A program made the translations under genes and the position numbers. Positions 6,877 through 16,111 of a stretch of DNA of 64,000 bases are shown here, piece by piece (position 1 is the stretch's first letter; each line of letters starts with the position of its first letter). A model generated the notes under the pieces. That model did no database searches. It had not been told where the DNA came from and saw nothing but the letters and a program-made list of their open reading frames with translations. Source of the DNA: Rubrivivax sp. (GTDB taxonomy: Bacteria; Pseudomonadota; Gammaproteobacteria; Burkholderiales; Burkholderiaceae_C); assembly GCA_027484825.1 (NCBI GenBank), contig JAIXSE010000018.1, forward strand, positions 1-64,000. Direction: 5' to 3'.

Positions 6877-6909
6877 GCTGATTCAACGCTGACTCAACGC
6901 TGATTGACC
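6877..6909 (+). repeat. Triple 11-bp tandem repeat between sdhC and sdhD
   Basis: Three degenerate 11-bp units based on GCTGATTCAAC (6877-6887, 6888-6898, 6899-6909) fill part of the 119-bp sdhC–sdhD gap, just before the GAGG ribosome-binding site of sdhD. Such a gap is long for two genes whose products work one-to-one. The units probably arose by slippage; a role is not evident. Confidence 0.7.
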
Positions 6910-6925
6910 CGAGGGGCAAATCAAA

Positions 6926-7288
6926 ATGACAACTTATGGATCCAAGCGCATCGTTGTCGGTGCGCACTACGGCCTGCGTGACTGGATGGTCCAGCGCGCC
7001 ACGGCCCTGCTGATGGCCGTGTTCACCATCGTCCTGCTGGTGCAGGTGCTGATGCCAGGTCGCCCGCTGGGCTATGACCTGTGGGCCAGCATCTTCAGCC
7101 AGCAATGGATGAAGTTCCTGACCTTCGCGCTGATCCTCTCCCTGTGCTGGCATGCCTGGGTCGGTGTGCGCGACATCTGGATGGATTACGTGAAGCCGGT
7201 GGGCGTGCGGCTGGCGCTGCATGTGTTCACGCTGGTGTGGTTGACGGGTTGCGCGGGTTGGGCGATCCAAGTGCTCTGGAGGCTGTAA
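6926..7288 (+). CDS. sdhD: Succinate dehydrogenase hydrophobic membrane anchor subunit
   Basis: 120 residues with three transmembrane helices (about 22–42, 60–82 and 95–117). Family features are KRIVVGAHYGLRDWMVQRAT at the N-terminus and LCWHAWVGVRDIWMDYVKP, which carries the haem-ligand histidine and the quinone-site region. It pairs with SdhC to anchor SdhAB. It ends 3 bp before the sdhA start, so the two are translated together. Confidence 0.95.
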   Translation: MTTYGSKRIVVGAHYGLRDWMVQRATALLMAVFTIVLLVQVLMPGRPLGYDLWASIFSQQWMKFLTFALILSLCWHAWVGVRDIWMDYVKPVGVRLALHVFTLVWLTGCAGWAIQVLWRL

Positions 7289-7291
7289 GAA

Positions 7292-9097
7292 ATGCAAATC
7301 GGAACCTCGCTCCCCAAGCGCAAGTTCGACGTCGTCATCGTTGGAGCCGGTGGCTCTGGCATGCGCGCTTCGCTGCAACTGTCCCTGGCCGGCCTGAATG
7401 TGGCCGTGCTGTCCAAGGTCTTCCCGACCCGCTCCCACACGGTGGCGGCACAGGGCGGCATTGGCGCCAGCCTGGGCAACATGTCGGAAGACAACTGGCA
7501 CTACCACTTCTACGACACCGTCAAGGGCTCGGATTGGCTGGGTGACCAGGACGCCATCGAGTTCATGTGCCGTGAAGCCCCGAAAGTGGTGTACGAGCTC
7601 GAACACTTCGGCATGCCGTTCGACCGCAACCCCGACGGCACCATCTATCAGCGTCCGTTCGGCGGCCACACCGCCAACTACGGCGAAAAGCCGGTGCAGC
7701 GCGCCTGCGCCGCGGCTGACCGCACCGGTCACGCCATGCTGCACACGCTGTATCAGCAAAACGTCAAGGCCCGCACCAACTTCTTCGTGGAGTGGATGGC
7801 CCTGGACCTGATCCGCGACGCCGACGGCGACGTGGTGGGTGTGACCGCGCTGGAAATGGAAACCGGCGAGATCCACATCCTGGAAGCCAAGACCGTGCTG
7901 CTGGCGACCGGCGGTGCAGGCCGCATCTTCGCCGCCTCCACCAACGCCTTCATCAACACCGGTGACGGCCTGGGCATGGCCGCCCGTGCGGACATCCCGC
8001 TGCAGGACATGGAGTTCTGGCAGTTCCACCCGACCGGCGTGGCCGGTGCCGGCGTGCTGCTGACCGAAGGCTGCCGCGGTGAAGGCGCCATCTTGCGCAA
8101 TGCCAACGGCGAGCGCTTCATGGAGCGTTACGCCCCGACGCTGAAGGACCTGGCTCCGCGTGACTTCGTCTCGCGCTGCATGGACCAGGAAATCAAGGAA
8201 GGTCGCGGCTGTGGTCCCAACAAGGACTACGTCGTGCTGGACATGACTCACCTGGGCGGCGACACCATCCTGAAGCGCCTGCCCTCGGTCTTCGAGATCG
8301 GCCACAACTTCGCCAACGTCGACATCACCAAGGAACCGATCCCGGTGGTGCCGACCATTCACTACCAGATGGGCGGCATTCCGACCAATATCCACGGTCA
8401 GGTGGTCGTGCCCAAGGGCGACGACTACAAGAGCGTGGTCAACGGTCTGTACGCCGTGGGCGAATGCTCCTGCGTGTCGGTGCACGGCGCCAACCGCCTG
8501 GGCACGAACTCGCTGCTGGACCTGCTGGTGTTCGGGCGCGCGGCCGGCAACCACATCGTCGATGCGCACAAGAAGGGCGTCTCGCACAAGCCGCTGCCCA
8601 AGGACGCCGCTGACCAGACCCTGGCCCGCCTGAACCGTCTGGAAAGCAACAACGGCGGTGAATACGCCCAGGACGTCGCCAACGACCTGCGCACCGCCAT
8701 GCAGGCCCACGCCGGTGTGTTCCGCACCCAGGCGATGCTGGACGAGGGCGTCGGCGCCATCGCCGCCATCCGCGAGCGCGTCAAGAACATCACCCTGAAG
8801 GACAAGTCCAAGGTGTTCAACACCGCCCGCGTGGAAGCGCTGGAAGTGGACAACCTGATCGAAGCCGCCCAGGCCACCATCGTCTCCGCTGCAGCCCGCA
8901 AGGAATGCCGCGGCGCCCACACCGTCAACGACTACGAGCGTGGTGCCGACGATGCGGAATTCCCGCTGGGCCGCAATGACAAGGAATGGATGAAGCACAC
9001 GCTGTGGCACAGCGCCAGCAACAGCCTGACCTATAAGCCGGTCAACCTTCAGCCGCTGACCGTTGAAAGCGTGCCCCCGAAGGTCCGTACCTTCTAA
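7292..9097 (+). CDS. sdhA: Succinate dehydrogenase flavoprotein subunit
   Basis: 601-residue FAD subunit that oxidises succinate to fumarate on the cytoplasmic face of complex II. The FAD Rossmann motif FDVVIVGAGGSGMRASLQL is at residues about 12–30, and the covalent FAD histidine lies in TRSHTVAAQGGIGASLGNM. Active-site segments include FHPTGVAGAGVLLTEGCRGE and SVHGANRLGTNSLLDLLVFG. The C-terminus carries the usual HTLWHSASNSLTYKPVNLQP. Full length, no defects. Confidence 0.98.
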   Translation: MQIGTSLPKRKFDVVIVGAGGSGMRASLQLSLAGLNVAVLSKVFPTRSHTVAAQGGIGASLGNMSEDNWHYHFYDTVKGSDWLGDQDAIEFMCREAPKVVYELEHFGMPFDRNPDGTIYQRPFGGHTANYGEKPVQRACAAADRTGHAMLHTLYQQNVKARTNFFVEWMALDLIRDADGDVVGVTALEMETGEIHILEAKTVLLATGGAGRIFAASTNAFINTGDGLGMAARADIPLQDMEFWQFHPTGVAGAGVLLTEGCRGEGAILRNANGERFMERYAPTLKDLAPRDFVSRCMDQEIKEGRGCGPNKDYVVLDMTHLGGDTILKRLPSVFEIGHNFANVDITKEPIPVVPTIHYQMGGIPTNIHGQVVVPKGDDYKSVVNGLYAVGECSCVSVHGANRLGTNSLLDLLVFGRAAGNHIVDAHKKGVSHKPLPKDAADQTLARLNRLESNNGGEYAQDVANDLRTAMQAHAGVFRTQAMLDEGVGAIAAIRERVKNITLKDKSKVFNTARVEALEVDNLIEAAQATIVSAAARKECRGAHTVNDYERGADDAEFPLGRNDKEWMKHTLWHSASNSLTYKPVNLQPLTVESVPPKVRTF

Positions 9098-9114
9098 GGA
9101 CGCAGGAGCCAAAC

Positions 9115-9819
9115 ATGATCAAGCGCACCTTCGAGATTTATCGCTACGACCCGGACAAGGACGCCAAGCCCTACATCCAGACCATCGAGCTGGAGCTGGC
9201 CGGCAACGAGCGCATGTTGCTGGACGCCCTGCTCAAGCTCAAGGCCGTGGACCCGACGCTGTCCTTCCGCCGCTCCTGCCGTGAAGGTGTGTGCGGTTCG
9301 GATGCGATGAACATCAACGGCAAGAACGGTCTGGCCTGCCTGACCAACCTGCGTTCGCTGCCGGACGTCATCAAGCTCAAGCCGCTGCCCGGTCTGCCGG
9401 TGGTCCGCGACCTGATCGTGGACATGACGCAGTTCTTCAAGCAGTACCACTCGATCAAGCCCTTCCTGCTGAACGAGACGCGCCCGCCCGAGAAGGAGCG
9501 TCTGCAGTCGCCGGAAGAGCGCGACGAGCTCAACGGCCTGTATGAGTGCATCCTGTGCGCCAGCTGCTCGACCAGCTGCCCCAGCTTCTGGTGGAACCCC
9601 GACAAGTTCGTCGGTCCCGCCGGTCTGTTGCAGGCCTACCGCTTCATCGCGGACAGCCGCGATGAAGGCACGGCCGAGCGTCTGGACAACCTGGAAGACC
9701 CGTACCGTCTGTTCCGCTGCCACACCATCATGAACTGCGTCGATGTCTGCCCCAAGGGTCTGAACCCGACGAAGGCCATCGGCAAGATCAAGGAACTGAT
9801 GGTGCGTCGCGCCGTCTGA
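9115..9819 (+). CDS. sdhB: Succinate dehydrogenase iron–sulfur subunit
   Basis: 234-residue subunit that carries electrons from SdhA to quinone through three iron–sulfur clusters. The 2Fe-2S ferredoxin domain (1–105) has RRSCREGVCGSDAMNINGKN and a later cysteine in LACLTNL. The C-terminal helical domain has CILCASCSTSCP (4Fe-4S) and CHTIMNCVDVCPKGLNP (3Fe-4S and 4Fe-4S ligands). It follows sdhA by 17 bp and completes the sdhCDAB operon. Confidence 0.98.
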   Translation: MIKRTFEIYRYDPDKDAKPYIQTIELELAGNERMLLDALLKLKAVDPTLSFRRSCREGVCGSDAMNINGKNGLACLTNLRSLPDVIKLKPLPGLPVVRDLIVDMTQFFKQYHSIKPFLLNETRPPEKERLQSPEERDELNGLYECILCASCSTSCPSFWWNPDKFVGPAGLLQAYRFIADSRDEGTAERLDNLEDPYRLFRCHTIMNCVDVCPKGLNPTKAIGKIKELMVRRAV

Positions 9820-9851
9820 CGGCGTTGCTTCACGACGCACCGGAGCCCGCC

Positions 9852-10130
9852 ATGACTGCCTCCCCGAACGACCTCATCAACGAGAGGGATCTCTCTAAGC
9901 TCAAGTGGCGCTGCCGGCGCGGCTTGCTGGAGAATGACCTCTTCATCGAGCGGTTCTTCCGGCGGCATGAAAGCCAGCTGACCGAGTTCCATGCGGAAGG
10001 CCTCAGGCAACTGATGGACCTCTCCGACAACGACCTGCTGGATCTGATGCTGGCTCGCAAAGAGCCCGCCGACGATCTGGCACGGCCGGATGTGCATGCG
10101 GTCCTGGCAATGCTCCGGACGCCGCAATAA
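9852..10130 (+). CDS. sdhE: FAD assembly factor SdhE
   Basis: 92-residue protein that promotes covalent attachment of FAD to SdhA. It has the diagnostic RGxxE motif in KWRCRRGLLENDLFIERFF (residues about 19–35) and the five-helix fold pattern with the later SDNDLLDLMLARKEP segment. The ATG at 9852 follows CGGAG; a non-ATG start 27 bp upstream is less likely. It lies 32 bp after sdhB and 36 bp before gltA, consistent with one transcript. Confidence 0.93.
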   Translation: MTASPNDLINERDLSKLKWRCRRGLLENDLFIERFFRRHESQLTEFHAEGLRQLMDLSDNDLLDLMLARKEPADDLARPDVHAVLAMLRTPQ

Positions 10131-10166
10131 GAGACAAGAACCCCACAGAAGTCATAAGGAATGCCC

Positions 10167-11477
10167 ATGACCCCCTCTGACGTCAAAGCCACACTGTCGT
10201 TCTCGGACGGCAGCCCGCAGATGGATCTGCCGCTGTACAAGGGCACGATCGGCCCGGATGTCATCGACATCCGCAAGCTGTATGCGCAGACGGGCAAGTT
10301 CACCTATGACCCCGGCTTCCTGTCGACGGCGTCCTGCAATTCCACTATCACCTACATCGACGGTGACAAGGGCGAACTGCTGTATCGCGGCTACCCGATC
10401 GAACAGCTTGCAGTGAACTGCGACTACCTGGAAACCTGCTATCTGCTGCTGTACGGGGAGCTGCCCACCCCGTCGCAGAAGGAAGAGTTCGTCGGCCGCG
10501 TGACCCATCACACGATGGTCAACGAGCAGATGCAGTTCTTCCTGCGCGGTTTCCGTCGCGACGCCCACCCGATGGCCGTGATGGCCGGCCTGGTGGGGGC
10601 GCTGTCCGCCTTCTATCACGACAGCCCCGACATCAATAACCCCGAGCACCGCGAGATCGCGGCGATCCGCCTGATCGCCAAGATGCCGACGCTGGTGGCC
10701 ATGGCTTACAAGTACACCATCGGCCAGCCCTACATCTATCCGAAGAACGACCTGTCCTATGCAGGCAACTTCATGCGGATGATGTTCGCCACGCCCTGTG
10801 AAGAGTACAAGCCCAATGACGTGCTGGTGCGCGCCATGGACCGCATCTTCACGCTGCATGCCGACCACGAGCAGAACGCCTCGACCTCCACCGTGCGTCT
10901 GTGCGGCTCGTCGGGCACCAACCCGTTCGCGGCCATCGCTGCCGGCGTTGCCTGCCTGTGGGGCCCGGCTCACGGCGGTGCCAACGAAGCCGCCCTGAAC
11001 ATGCTGCACGACATCCAGAAGCAGGGTGGCGTGGCCAAGATCGGTGAGTTCATCAAGCAGGTGAAGGACAAGAACAGCGGCGTCAAGCTGATGGGCTTCG
11101 GTCACCGCGTCTACAAGAACTACGATCCGCGCGCCAAGCTGATGCGCGAAACCTGCCACGAAGTGCTGAGCGAACTGGGTCTGGAAAACGACCCGCTGTT
11201 CAAGCTGGCCATGGAACTGGAAAAGATCGCGCTGGAAGACGAATACTTCGTCGCCCGCAAGCTCTACCCGAACGTGGACTTCTACTCGGGCATCGTGCAG
11301 CGCGCCATCGGCATCCCGGTTCCGCTGTTCACCGCGATCTTCGCCCTGGCCCGCACGGTCGGCTGGATCGCCCAGCTGAACGAAATGATCGGCGACCCCG
11401 AGTACAAGATCGGCCGTCCGCGTCAGCTGTTCGTCGGCGCCACCAAGCGCGACGTCAAGCCGATCGCCCAGCGCTGA
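10167..11477 (+). CDS. gltA: Citrate synthase
   Basis: 436-residue type II (hexameric, Gram-negative type) citrate synthase, which condenses acetyl-CoA and oxaloacetate. It has the N-terminal small domain with [20 protein letters not shown] and catalytic segments [28 protein letters not shown] and [16 protein letters not shown], carrying the active-site His and Asp. Two in-frame ATGs lie 6 bp apart; the second (10167) has AAGGA at ideal spacing, so it is used. A strong terminator follows, marking the end of the gntR/sdh/gltA block. Confidence 0.97.
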   Translation: MTPSDVKATLSFSDGSPQMDLPLYKGTIGPDVIDIRKLYAQTGKFTYDPGFLSTASCNSTITYIDGDKGELLYRGYPIEQLAVNCDYLETCYLLLYGELPTPSQKEEFVGRVTHHTMVNEQMQFFLRGFRRDAHPMAVMAGLVGALSAFYHDSPDINNPEHREIAAIRLIAKMPTLVAMAYKYTIGQPYIYPKNDLSYAGNFMRMMFATPCEEYKPNDVLVRAMDRIFTLHADHEQNASTSTVRLCGSSGTNPFAAIAAGVACLWGPAHGGANEAALNMLHDIQKQGGVAKIGEFIKQVKDKNSGVKLMGFGHRVYKNYDPRAKLMRETCHEVLSELGLENDPLFKLAMELEKIALEDEYFVARKLYPNVDFYSGIVQRAIGIPVPLFTAIFALARTVGWIAQLNEMIGDPEYKIGRPRQLFVGATKRDVKPIAQR

Positions 11478-11496
11478 GACGCCGTCTCACCCCGCC

Positions 11497-11531
11497 AAAC
11501 CCCTGCGCCCTTGCGCTCAGGGGTTTTTTTT
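11497..11531 (+). terminator. Rho-independent terminator after gltA
   Basis: AAACCCCTG pairs with CAGGGGTTT around a GC-rich loop (itself able to pair GCGC/GCGC) and is followed by eight T residues, 20 bp after the gltA stop. Confidence 0.93.
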
Positions 11532-11590
11532 CGTCCTGGCCTTGGAGGGTCCCCTTTGGCGTTGGGGTCGATGCGATATGCTTCGCCGTC

Positions 11591-11606
11591 TTGCAAACGT
11601 TTGCAA
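11591..11606 (+). promoter_or_regulatory. LacI-family operator TTGCAAACGTTTGCAA
   Basis: A perfect 16-bp palindrome with the central CG typical of LacI/PurR/CcpA-family operators, 44 bp before the lacI-type gene start. It very likely binds the regulator encoded next to it, giving autoregulation and control of the downstream nucleoside genes. No other copy was seen in the operon. Confidence 0.85.
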
Positions 11607-11650
11607 CCAATCCCGGTCTCCATCCATTCTGAAGAAAGCCAAAACCCGGA

Positions 11651-12667
11651 ATGAGCACCATCAAGGATGTGGCCGCGCTGGCGGGGGTGTCCTTCACCAC
11701 GGTGTCGCATGTGTTGAACAACACGCGGCCGGTCAGCGCGCAGGCCCGTGCCCGCGTCTTGGCCGCTGTGGACGAGATCGGCTATTTGCCCAGTGCCGTG
11801 GCCCGGTCGCTGCGGCGCAGCGAGACCAAGATCGTCGGGGTGCTGGTGCCCAACGTGCGCAACCCCTTCTTTGCGGAGCTGGTGGTGGGCGTGGAGGAAT
11901 GGTGCCGGCAGGCCGGTTATTCGGTGTTCCTCTGCAATTCGGACAATGATCCCAAGCATCAGCAGTCCTATCTGCGCACGCTGCTGGAAAAGCGTATCGA
12001 CGGACTGCTGCTGAGCTCCGCGGGCGATACCGAAACCCTGGCCACCACCTTCCGCCATGCCAGCGTGCCGGTCGTGACGGTGGACCGCCTGGTGCCAGGC
12101 GCTCGCGCGGACCGGGTCAGTGTCAACAACCAGGCGGGCGCTGCGGCAGCGGTGGGCCATCTGCTGGATCTGGGCCACCGCCGCATTGGCTGCGTCAGCG
12201 GCCCGGCGGAATTCGAGGTCACCCGGGAGCGCGTGGCCGGTTGGCAGTCGGCCCTGCGCGAGCGTGGCCTTGAGGCGCAGGAGGGCTGGCTCATCGAGAG
12301 CGACTTCAGCACCGCCGGCGGTTATGAAGCCGTCAAGGCCTTGCTCACCCGTCACCCGGAGCTGACCGCCGTCTTCACCAGCAATGACCTGATGGCGATG
12401 GGTGCGCTGCGCGCCGCCGCCGAACTGGGCCGCAGTGTCCCCCGCGAGCTCAGCGTCGTCGGCTTTGACGGCATCGAGCTGGGCAGCTACATCTATCCCG
12501 CGATCACCAGCGTGGGATGCTCGATCCGCGACCTCGGCCGGGAGGCTGGCCGCGCCCTGATCGAGCGCATTGAAAACCCGCAGGCCCCCTTCAAGGACCT
12601 GCAGCTCACGCCGCAGATGGTGCTGCGTGAAAGCACCTCTGCGCCTTTGTCTTCGGAGCAAGCATGA
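11651..12667 (+). CDS. LacI-family regulator of ribose/nucleoside genes
   Basis: 338 residues. The DNA-binding domain is STIKDVAALAGVSFTTVSHV at residues 2–21, followed by a hinge helix (NNTRPVSAQARARVLAAVDE, about 23–45). The periplasmic-binding-like sensor domain (about 60–330) contains GVLVPNVRNPFFAELVVGVE, VNNQAGAAAAVGHLLDLGHR and VFTSNDLMAMGALRAA. It resembles RbsR-type regulators and is translationally coupled to ribokinase (ATGA overlap), so ribose or a nucleoside is the likely inducer. A matching palindrome lies just upstream. Confidence 0.9.
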   Translation: MSTIKDVAALAGVSFTTVSHVLNNTRPVSAQARARVLAAVDEIGYLPSAVARSLRRSETKIVGVLVPNVRNPFFAELVVGVEEWCRQAGYSVFLCNSDNDPKHQQSYLRTLLEKRIDGLLLSSAGDTETLATTFRHASVPVVTVDRLVPGARADRVSVNNQAGAAAAVGHLLDLGHRRIGCVSGPAEFEVTRERVAGWQSALRERGLEAQEGWLIESDFSTAGGYEAVKALLTRHPELTAVFTSNDLMAMGALRAAAELGRSVPRELSVVGFDGIELGSYIYPAITSVGCSIRDLGREAGRALIERIENPQAPFKDLQLTPQMVLRESTSAPLSSEQA

Positions 12668-13635
12668 ATCTGGAAAAGGCTGCGGCCACCGTGGTGGTGG
12701 TGGGCAGCATCAACATGGACCTGGTGGCGCATGCCCGTCGGCTGCCGGCCCCAGGCGAAACTTTGATCGGTGAGGCCTTCGCCGGCACCCCCGGCGGCAA
12801 GGGCGGCAATCAGGCGGTGGCGGCTTCCCGCCTGGGTGCGGATGTGGCGCTGGTGGGGCGTGTCGGTCTGCGTCAGCATGGCCATGAGCTGCTGGCAGCG
12901 CTGGAACAGGAACATGTGTCCACCGACGCCATCCACCGCGACGACGCGACCTGGCCCGGCGTGGCCGTCATCATGGTGGCGAAAGAGGGCGGAGAGAACG
13001 CCATTGTGGTGGTGCCCGGCAGCAATGCCGACCTGACGCCCGCCGATGTGGATGCCGCCGCCCGCCAGATCCAATCCGCCCGCGTGGTGGTGGCGCAGCT
13101 GGAAGTGCCGGTGCCGGCCATCCAGCGTGCGTTCGAGCTGGCCCGCCAGGCCGGCGTGACCACCGTGCTGAATGCCGCGCCGGCCCAGTCCCTGCCGGCG
13201 GCCTTGCTGGCGCTGACCGACTGGCTGGTGGTGAACGAAACCGAAGCCGCCCAGCTGTGCGGCGAGGCGCTCGATGCCGCCGCCCGTGCCGATGAACTCA
13301 CGCTCGCGCGCGAATCCGCCCGCCATCTGCGCACGCTGGGCCCGCGCCATGTGCTGGTGACCCTGGGCGGGCAGGGAGCCTGGCTGCTCGGGGACCAGCA
13401 TCCGGACGGCCGTCACCTGCAGGCCACCCGCGTGGCCGCCATCGACACCGTCGGCGCTGGCGACACCCTGGTCGGCGGCCTGGCGGTCGGCCTGGCCGAA
13501 GGGCTGGATGCGCTGCAGGCCGCCTCCCTGGGCCAGTCCGCTGCCGCCGTGGCGGTCAGCCGCTCCGGCGTTCAGCAAGCCATGCCCTACCGTTCCGAGC
13601 TGCCGGCCCTGGCCGACAGCATGACTCCTGCCTGA
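12664..13635 (+). CDS. rbsK: Ribokinase
   Basis: 323-residue PfkB-family sugar kinase that phosphorylates D-ribose to ribose 5-phosphate. It has N-terminal VVGSINMDLVAHARRLPAPG, the substrate motif GGKGGNQAVAASRLGA (signature 1) and the C-terminal DTVGAGDTLVGGLAVGLAEG (signature 2, with the catalytic Asp and anion hole). The start overlaps the regulator's stop. Beside a nucleoside hydrolase it would capture the released ribose. Confidence 0.93.
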   Translation: MNLEKAAATVVVVGSINMDLVAHARRLPAPGETLIGEAFAGTPGGKGGNQAVAASRLGADVALVGRVGLRQHGHELLAALEQEHVSTDAIHRDDATWPGVAVIMVAKEGGENAIVVVPGSNADLTPADVDAAARQIQSARVVVAQLEVPVPAIQRAFELARQAGVTTVLNAAPAQSLPAALLALTDWLVVNETEAAQLCGEALDAAARADELTLARESARHLRTLGPRHVLVTLGGQGAWLLGDQHPDGRHLQATRVAAIDTVGAGDTLVGGLAVGLAEGLDALQAASLGQSAAAVAVSRSGVQQAMPYRSELPALADSMTPA

Positions 13636-13654
13636 CCTGGAAGCCGTATCCACC

Positions 13655-14620
13655 ATGGACAGCCCCAAGATTCCCGTCATTTATGATACCGACCCCGGCA
13701 TTGACGACGCGCTCGCGCTCGCGCTGCTGGCGGCCCATCCCCGTTTCGACCTGATCGCCATCACGGCGGTGCACGGCAATGCCTCGGTGGCGCTCACCGC
13801 CCACAATGCGCGAGGCCTGGCCGCGCTGTTCAAGTTGGACATTCCGGTGGCCACCGGCGCGGCCGGTCCGCTGCTGGACCATCGCCGCCGCGACGGCGCC
13901 CTGCATGTGCATGGCGACGACGCACTGGGCGGCATCGCCCACCAGTTGCCCACGCCCACCCGGGCCGCCGACCCGCGACCGGCCCACCAGCTGATCTGCG
14001 ACCTGGTCAATGAGCGCCCCGGCGAGTTGACACTCGTGGCCGTCGGTCCCTTCACCAACCTGGCCCTGGCCCTGCGCCAGGATCCTGGCATCGCCGCCAA
14101 GGTCAAGCAGGTGGTGGTGATGGGCGGCGCCTTCGGTCTGAAGGGTCACAGCGGCAATGTGTCGCCGGTGGCCGAAGCCAACATCATGGCCGACCCGGAA
14201 GCCGCCGATGAAGTGCTGACCGCGCCCTGGCCGGTGATCGTCGTGGGGCTGGACGTCACGCAGGAAGTCATCATGCGTGAGGCCGACCTGGCCCGCCTGC
14301 GCGGCCGTGGCGACGGCGCCGGTGAATTGCTGTGGCAGGCCACCCGTCACTACCAGAAGTTCTACGATGCCCGCGACAGCATCGGCGGCATCTATGCTCA
14401 CGATGCTAGCGCTGCCGCCGTGCTGCTGGTGCCGGATGCATTCACCCTGCGCAGCGGCCCGGTGCGGGTGGCGCTGGAGGGCATCGCAACCGGCCAAACC
14501 ATCCAGGACTGGCGCGGCGAGCAATCGCAGCCCACCGCCTGGACCGGCCATCCGGCCCAACAGGTGTGCGTGGCCGTGGATGCGCCGCGCGTGCTGGCCC
14601 TGTTCGACGAGATTTTCTGA
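13655..14620 (+). CDS. Inosine/uridine-preferring nucleoside hydrolase
   Basis: 321-residue IunH-family enzyme that splits ribonucleosides into base and ribose. The calcium-binding signature DTDPGIDDALALALL lies at residues about 10–24, preceded by VIYD. Further active-site segments are AVHGNASV, VAVGPFTNLALAL and the histidine-containing GGIYAHDASAA near residue 245. The exact base preference (purine or pyrimidine) cannot be told. It is third in the operon; a deaminase follows with GGAG spacing. Confidence 0.92.
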   Translation: MDSPKIPVIYDTDPGIDDALALALLAAHPRFDLIAITAVHGNASVALTAHNARGLAALFKLDIPVATGAAGPLLDHRRRDGALHVHGDDALGGIAHQLPTPTRAADPRPAHQLICDLVNERPGELTLVAVGPFTNLALALRQDPGIAAKVKQVVVMGGAFGLKGHSGNVSPVAEANIMADPEAADEVLTAPWPVIVVGLDVTQEVIMREADLARLRGRGDGAGELLWQATRHYQKFYDARDSIGGIYAHDASAAAVLLVPDAFTLRSGPVRVALEGIATGQTIQDWRGEQSQPTAWTGHPAQQVCVAVDAPRVLALFDEIF

Positions 14621-14631
14621 GGAGATACCCC

Positions 14632-15972
14632 ATGACCGCCCAAGCCTCCCAAGCCTCTCCAGGCGTGAAGCTGCTGTTGCCCCGCTGGCTGATCTCCATG
14701 ACGCCGGGCAGCCCGGTGCTGGAGCAGCATGCGCTGGCCATGGAGGGCGAGCGCATCGCCGCCGTGCTGCCGCGTGAAGAAGCCCTGCAGCGCTATGCCG
14801 ATGCGGAGCGGGTCGAGCTGCCGCATCATGTGCTGATCCCCGGCCTGATCAACGCCCACACCCATTCGGCCATGTCGCTGCTGCGCGGCGTGGCGGACGA
14901 CCTGGCGTTGATGGACTGGCTGAACAACCACATCTGGCCGCTGGAGCGGCAGTGGGTGAGCGAGGACTGGGTCTACCAGGGCTCGCTGCTGTCGGCGGCG
15001 GAAGCCATCCGGGGCGGGGTGACCTACCTCAACGACATGTATTTCTTCCCCACCGCCATGGCCCGCGCCGCGGTGGACAGCGGCCTGCGCGCCGGCGTGT
15101 CGATCAATGTGATCGACTTCCCGACCGGTTATGCCGCCAATGCCCAGGACTACATCCAGAAGGGCCTGGCCGCTTACGAGCAGTTCAAGGGCGAGTCGCT
15201 GCTGGACTGGACCAGCGCCCCGCACGCGCCCTACACCGTGTCGGACGACACCTTCACCCAGCTGCGCGAGCTGGCCGAGAAGTACGACCTGCAGGTGCAC
15301 TGCCACATCCACGAGACGCAGGACGAGATTGACGGCAGCGTCAAGCAGTACGGCATGCGTCCCCTGGAACGTCTGGACAAGCTGGGCCTGCTCAACGAGC
15401 GCATGATCGCCGTGCACATGGTCCACCTGTCCCCGCAGGAGATCGAGCTGATCGCCGCCAAGGGCGTGCACCTGGTGCACAACCCCAGCTCCAACCTGAA
15501 GCTGGCCTCCGGCATCGCCCCGGTCAAGGCGTTGGAGGCGGCCGGCGTCAACACGGTGCTGGGCACCGACGGCGCAGCCTCCAACAACCGCCAGGACATG
15601 TTCACCGAGATCCGCGCCGCCGCGCTGCTGGCCAAGGGCTCGACTGGCGACCCGCTGACCGTCTCCGCCCGCACCGCGCTGGAGATGGCCACCGTGCGTG
15701 CCGCCAAGGCGATGGGCCGGGCCCACGACCTGGGCACCCTGGAAGCGGGCAAGCAGGCCGACGTGGTGGCGGTGTCCCTGGAAGCGCTGGAATGCCAGCC
15801 GGTCTATCACGCAGACGCGCAACTGGCGTATGTGGCCGGCCGTGAACATGTCACGGATGTGTGGGTGGCAGGCAGGCAGTTGTTGAAAAATCGCACAAAT
15901 ACCTCGATCGACACGGTGTCTCTGATGGGACGCGTGCAGGACATCGTGGCTAAGATGCGCGCGGGGCGTTAA
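14632..15972 (+). CDS. Amidohydrolase: TRZ/ATZ-family (methylthioadenosine/SAH deaminase-like)
   Basis: 446-residue metal-dependent deaminase of the amidohydrolase superfamily. The metal-binding motif INAHTHSAMSLLRG is at residues about 77–90, with further ligands in VHCHIHETQDEI and the aspartate in GTDGAASNNRQDMFTE. The overall pattern is that of enzymes annotated as MTA/S-adenosylhomocysteine deaminases or chlorohydrolase-like proteins. Here it would deaminate a purine base or nucleoside, fitting its operon with nucleoside hydrolase and ribokinase. The ATG at 14632 has GAGGAGA upstream. The substrate remains uncertain. Confidence 0.87.
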   Translation: MTAQASQASPGVKLLLPRWLISMTPGSPVLEQHALAMEGERIAAVLPREEALQRYADAERVELPHHVLIPGLINAHTHSAMSLLRGVADDLALMDWLNNHIWPLERQWVSEDWVYQGSLLSAAEAIRGGVTYLNDMYFFPTAMARAAVDSGLRAGVSINVIDFPTGYAANAQDYIQKGLAAYEQFKGESLLDWTSAPHAPYTVSDDTFTQLRELAEKYDLQVHCHIHETQDEIDGSVKQYGMRPLERLDKLGLLNERMIAVHMVHLSPQEIELIAAKGVHLVHNPSSNLKLASGIAPVKALEAAGVNTVLGTDGAASNNRQDMFTEIRAAALLAKGSTGDPLTVSARTALEMATVRAAKAMGRAHDLGTLEAGKQADVVAVSLEALECQPVYHADAQLAYVAGREHVTDVWVAGRQLLKNRTNTSIDTVSLMGRVQDIVAKMRAGR

Positions 15973-16111
15973 CCCCCTCATTCGAGGGATCGGGTTAGTG
16001 CCAGGCGCCGACCCGGGATCCTCCCTCCACAAGACGGAGGACGGTCGGCATTGGGGACACTCGCCGGCGAGGTGGCTTGCACAAGCATGCCCGTCGGCAG
16101 GAATCATCAGA

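Noticed and set aside
6719-9112. A 797-codon minus-strand open frame across sdhD and sdhA
   Set aside because: Shadow of highly conserved sdh genes; the predicted product has no recognisable family or ribosome-binding site.
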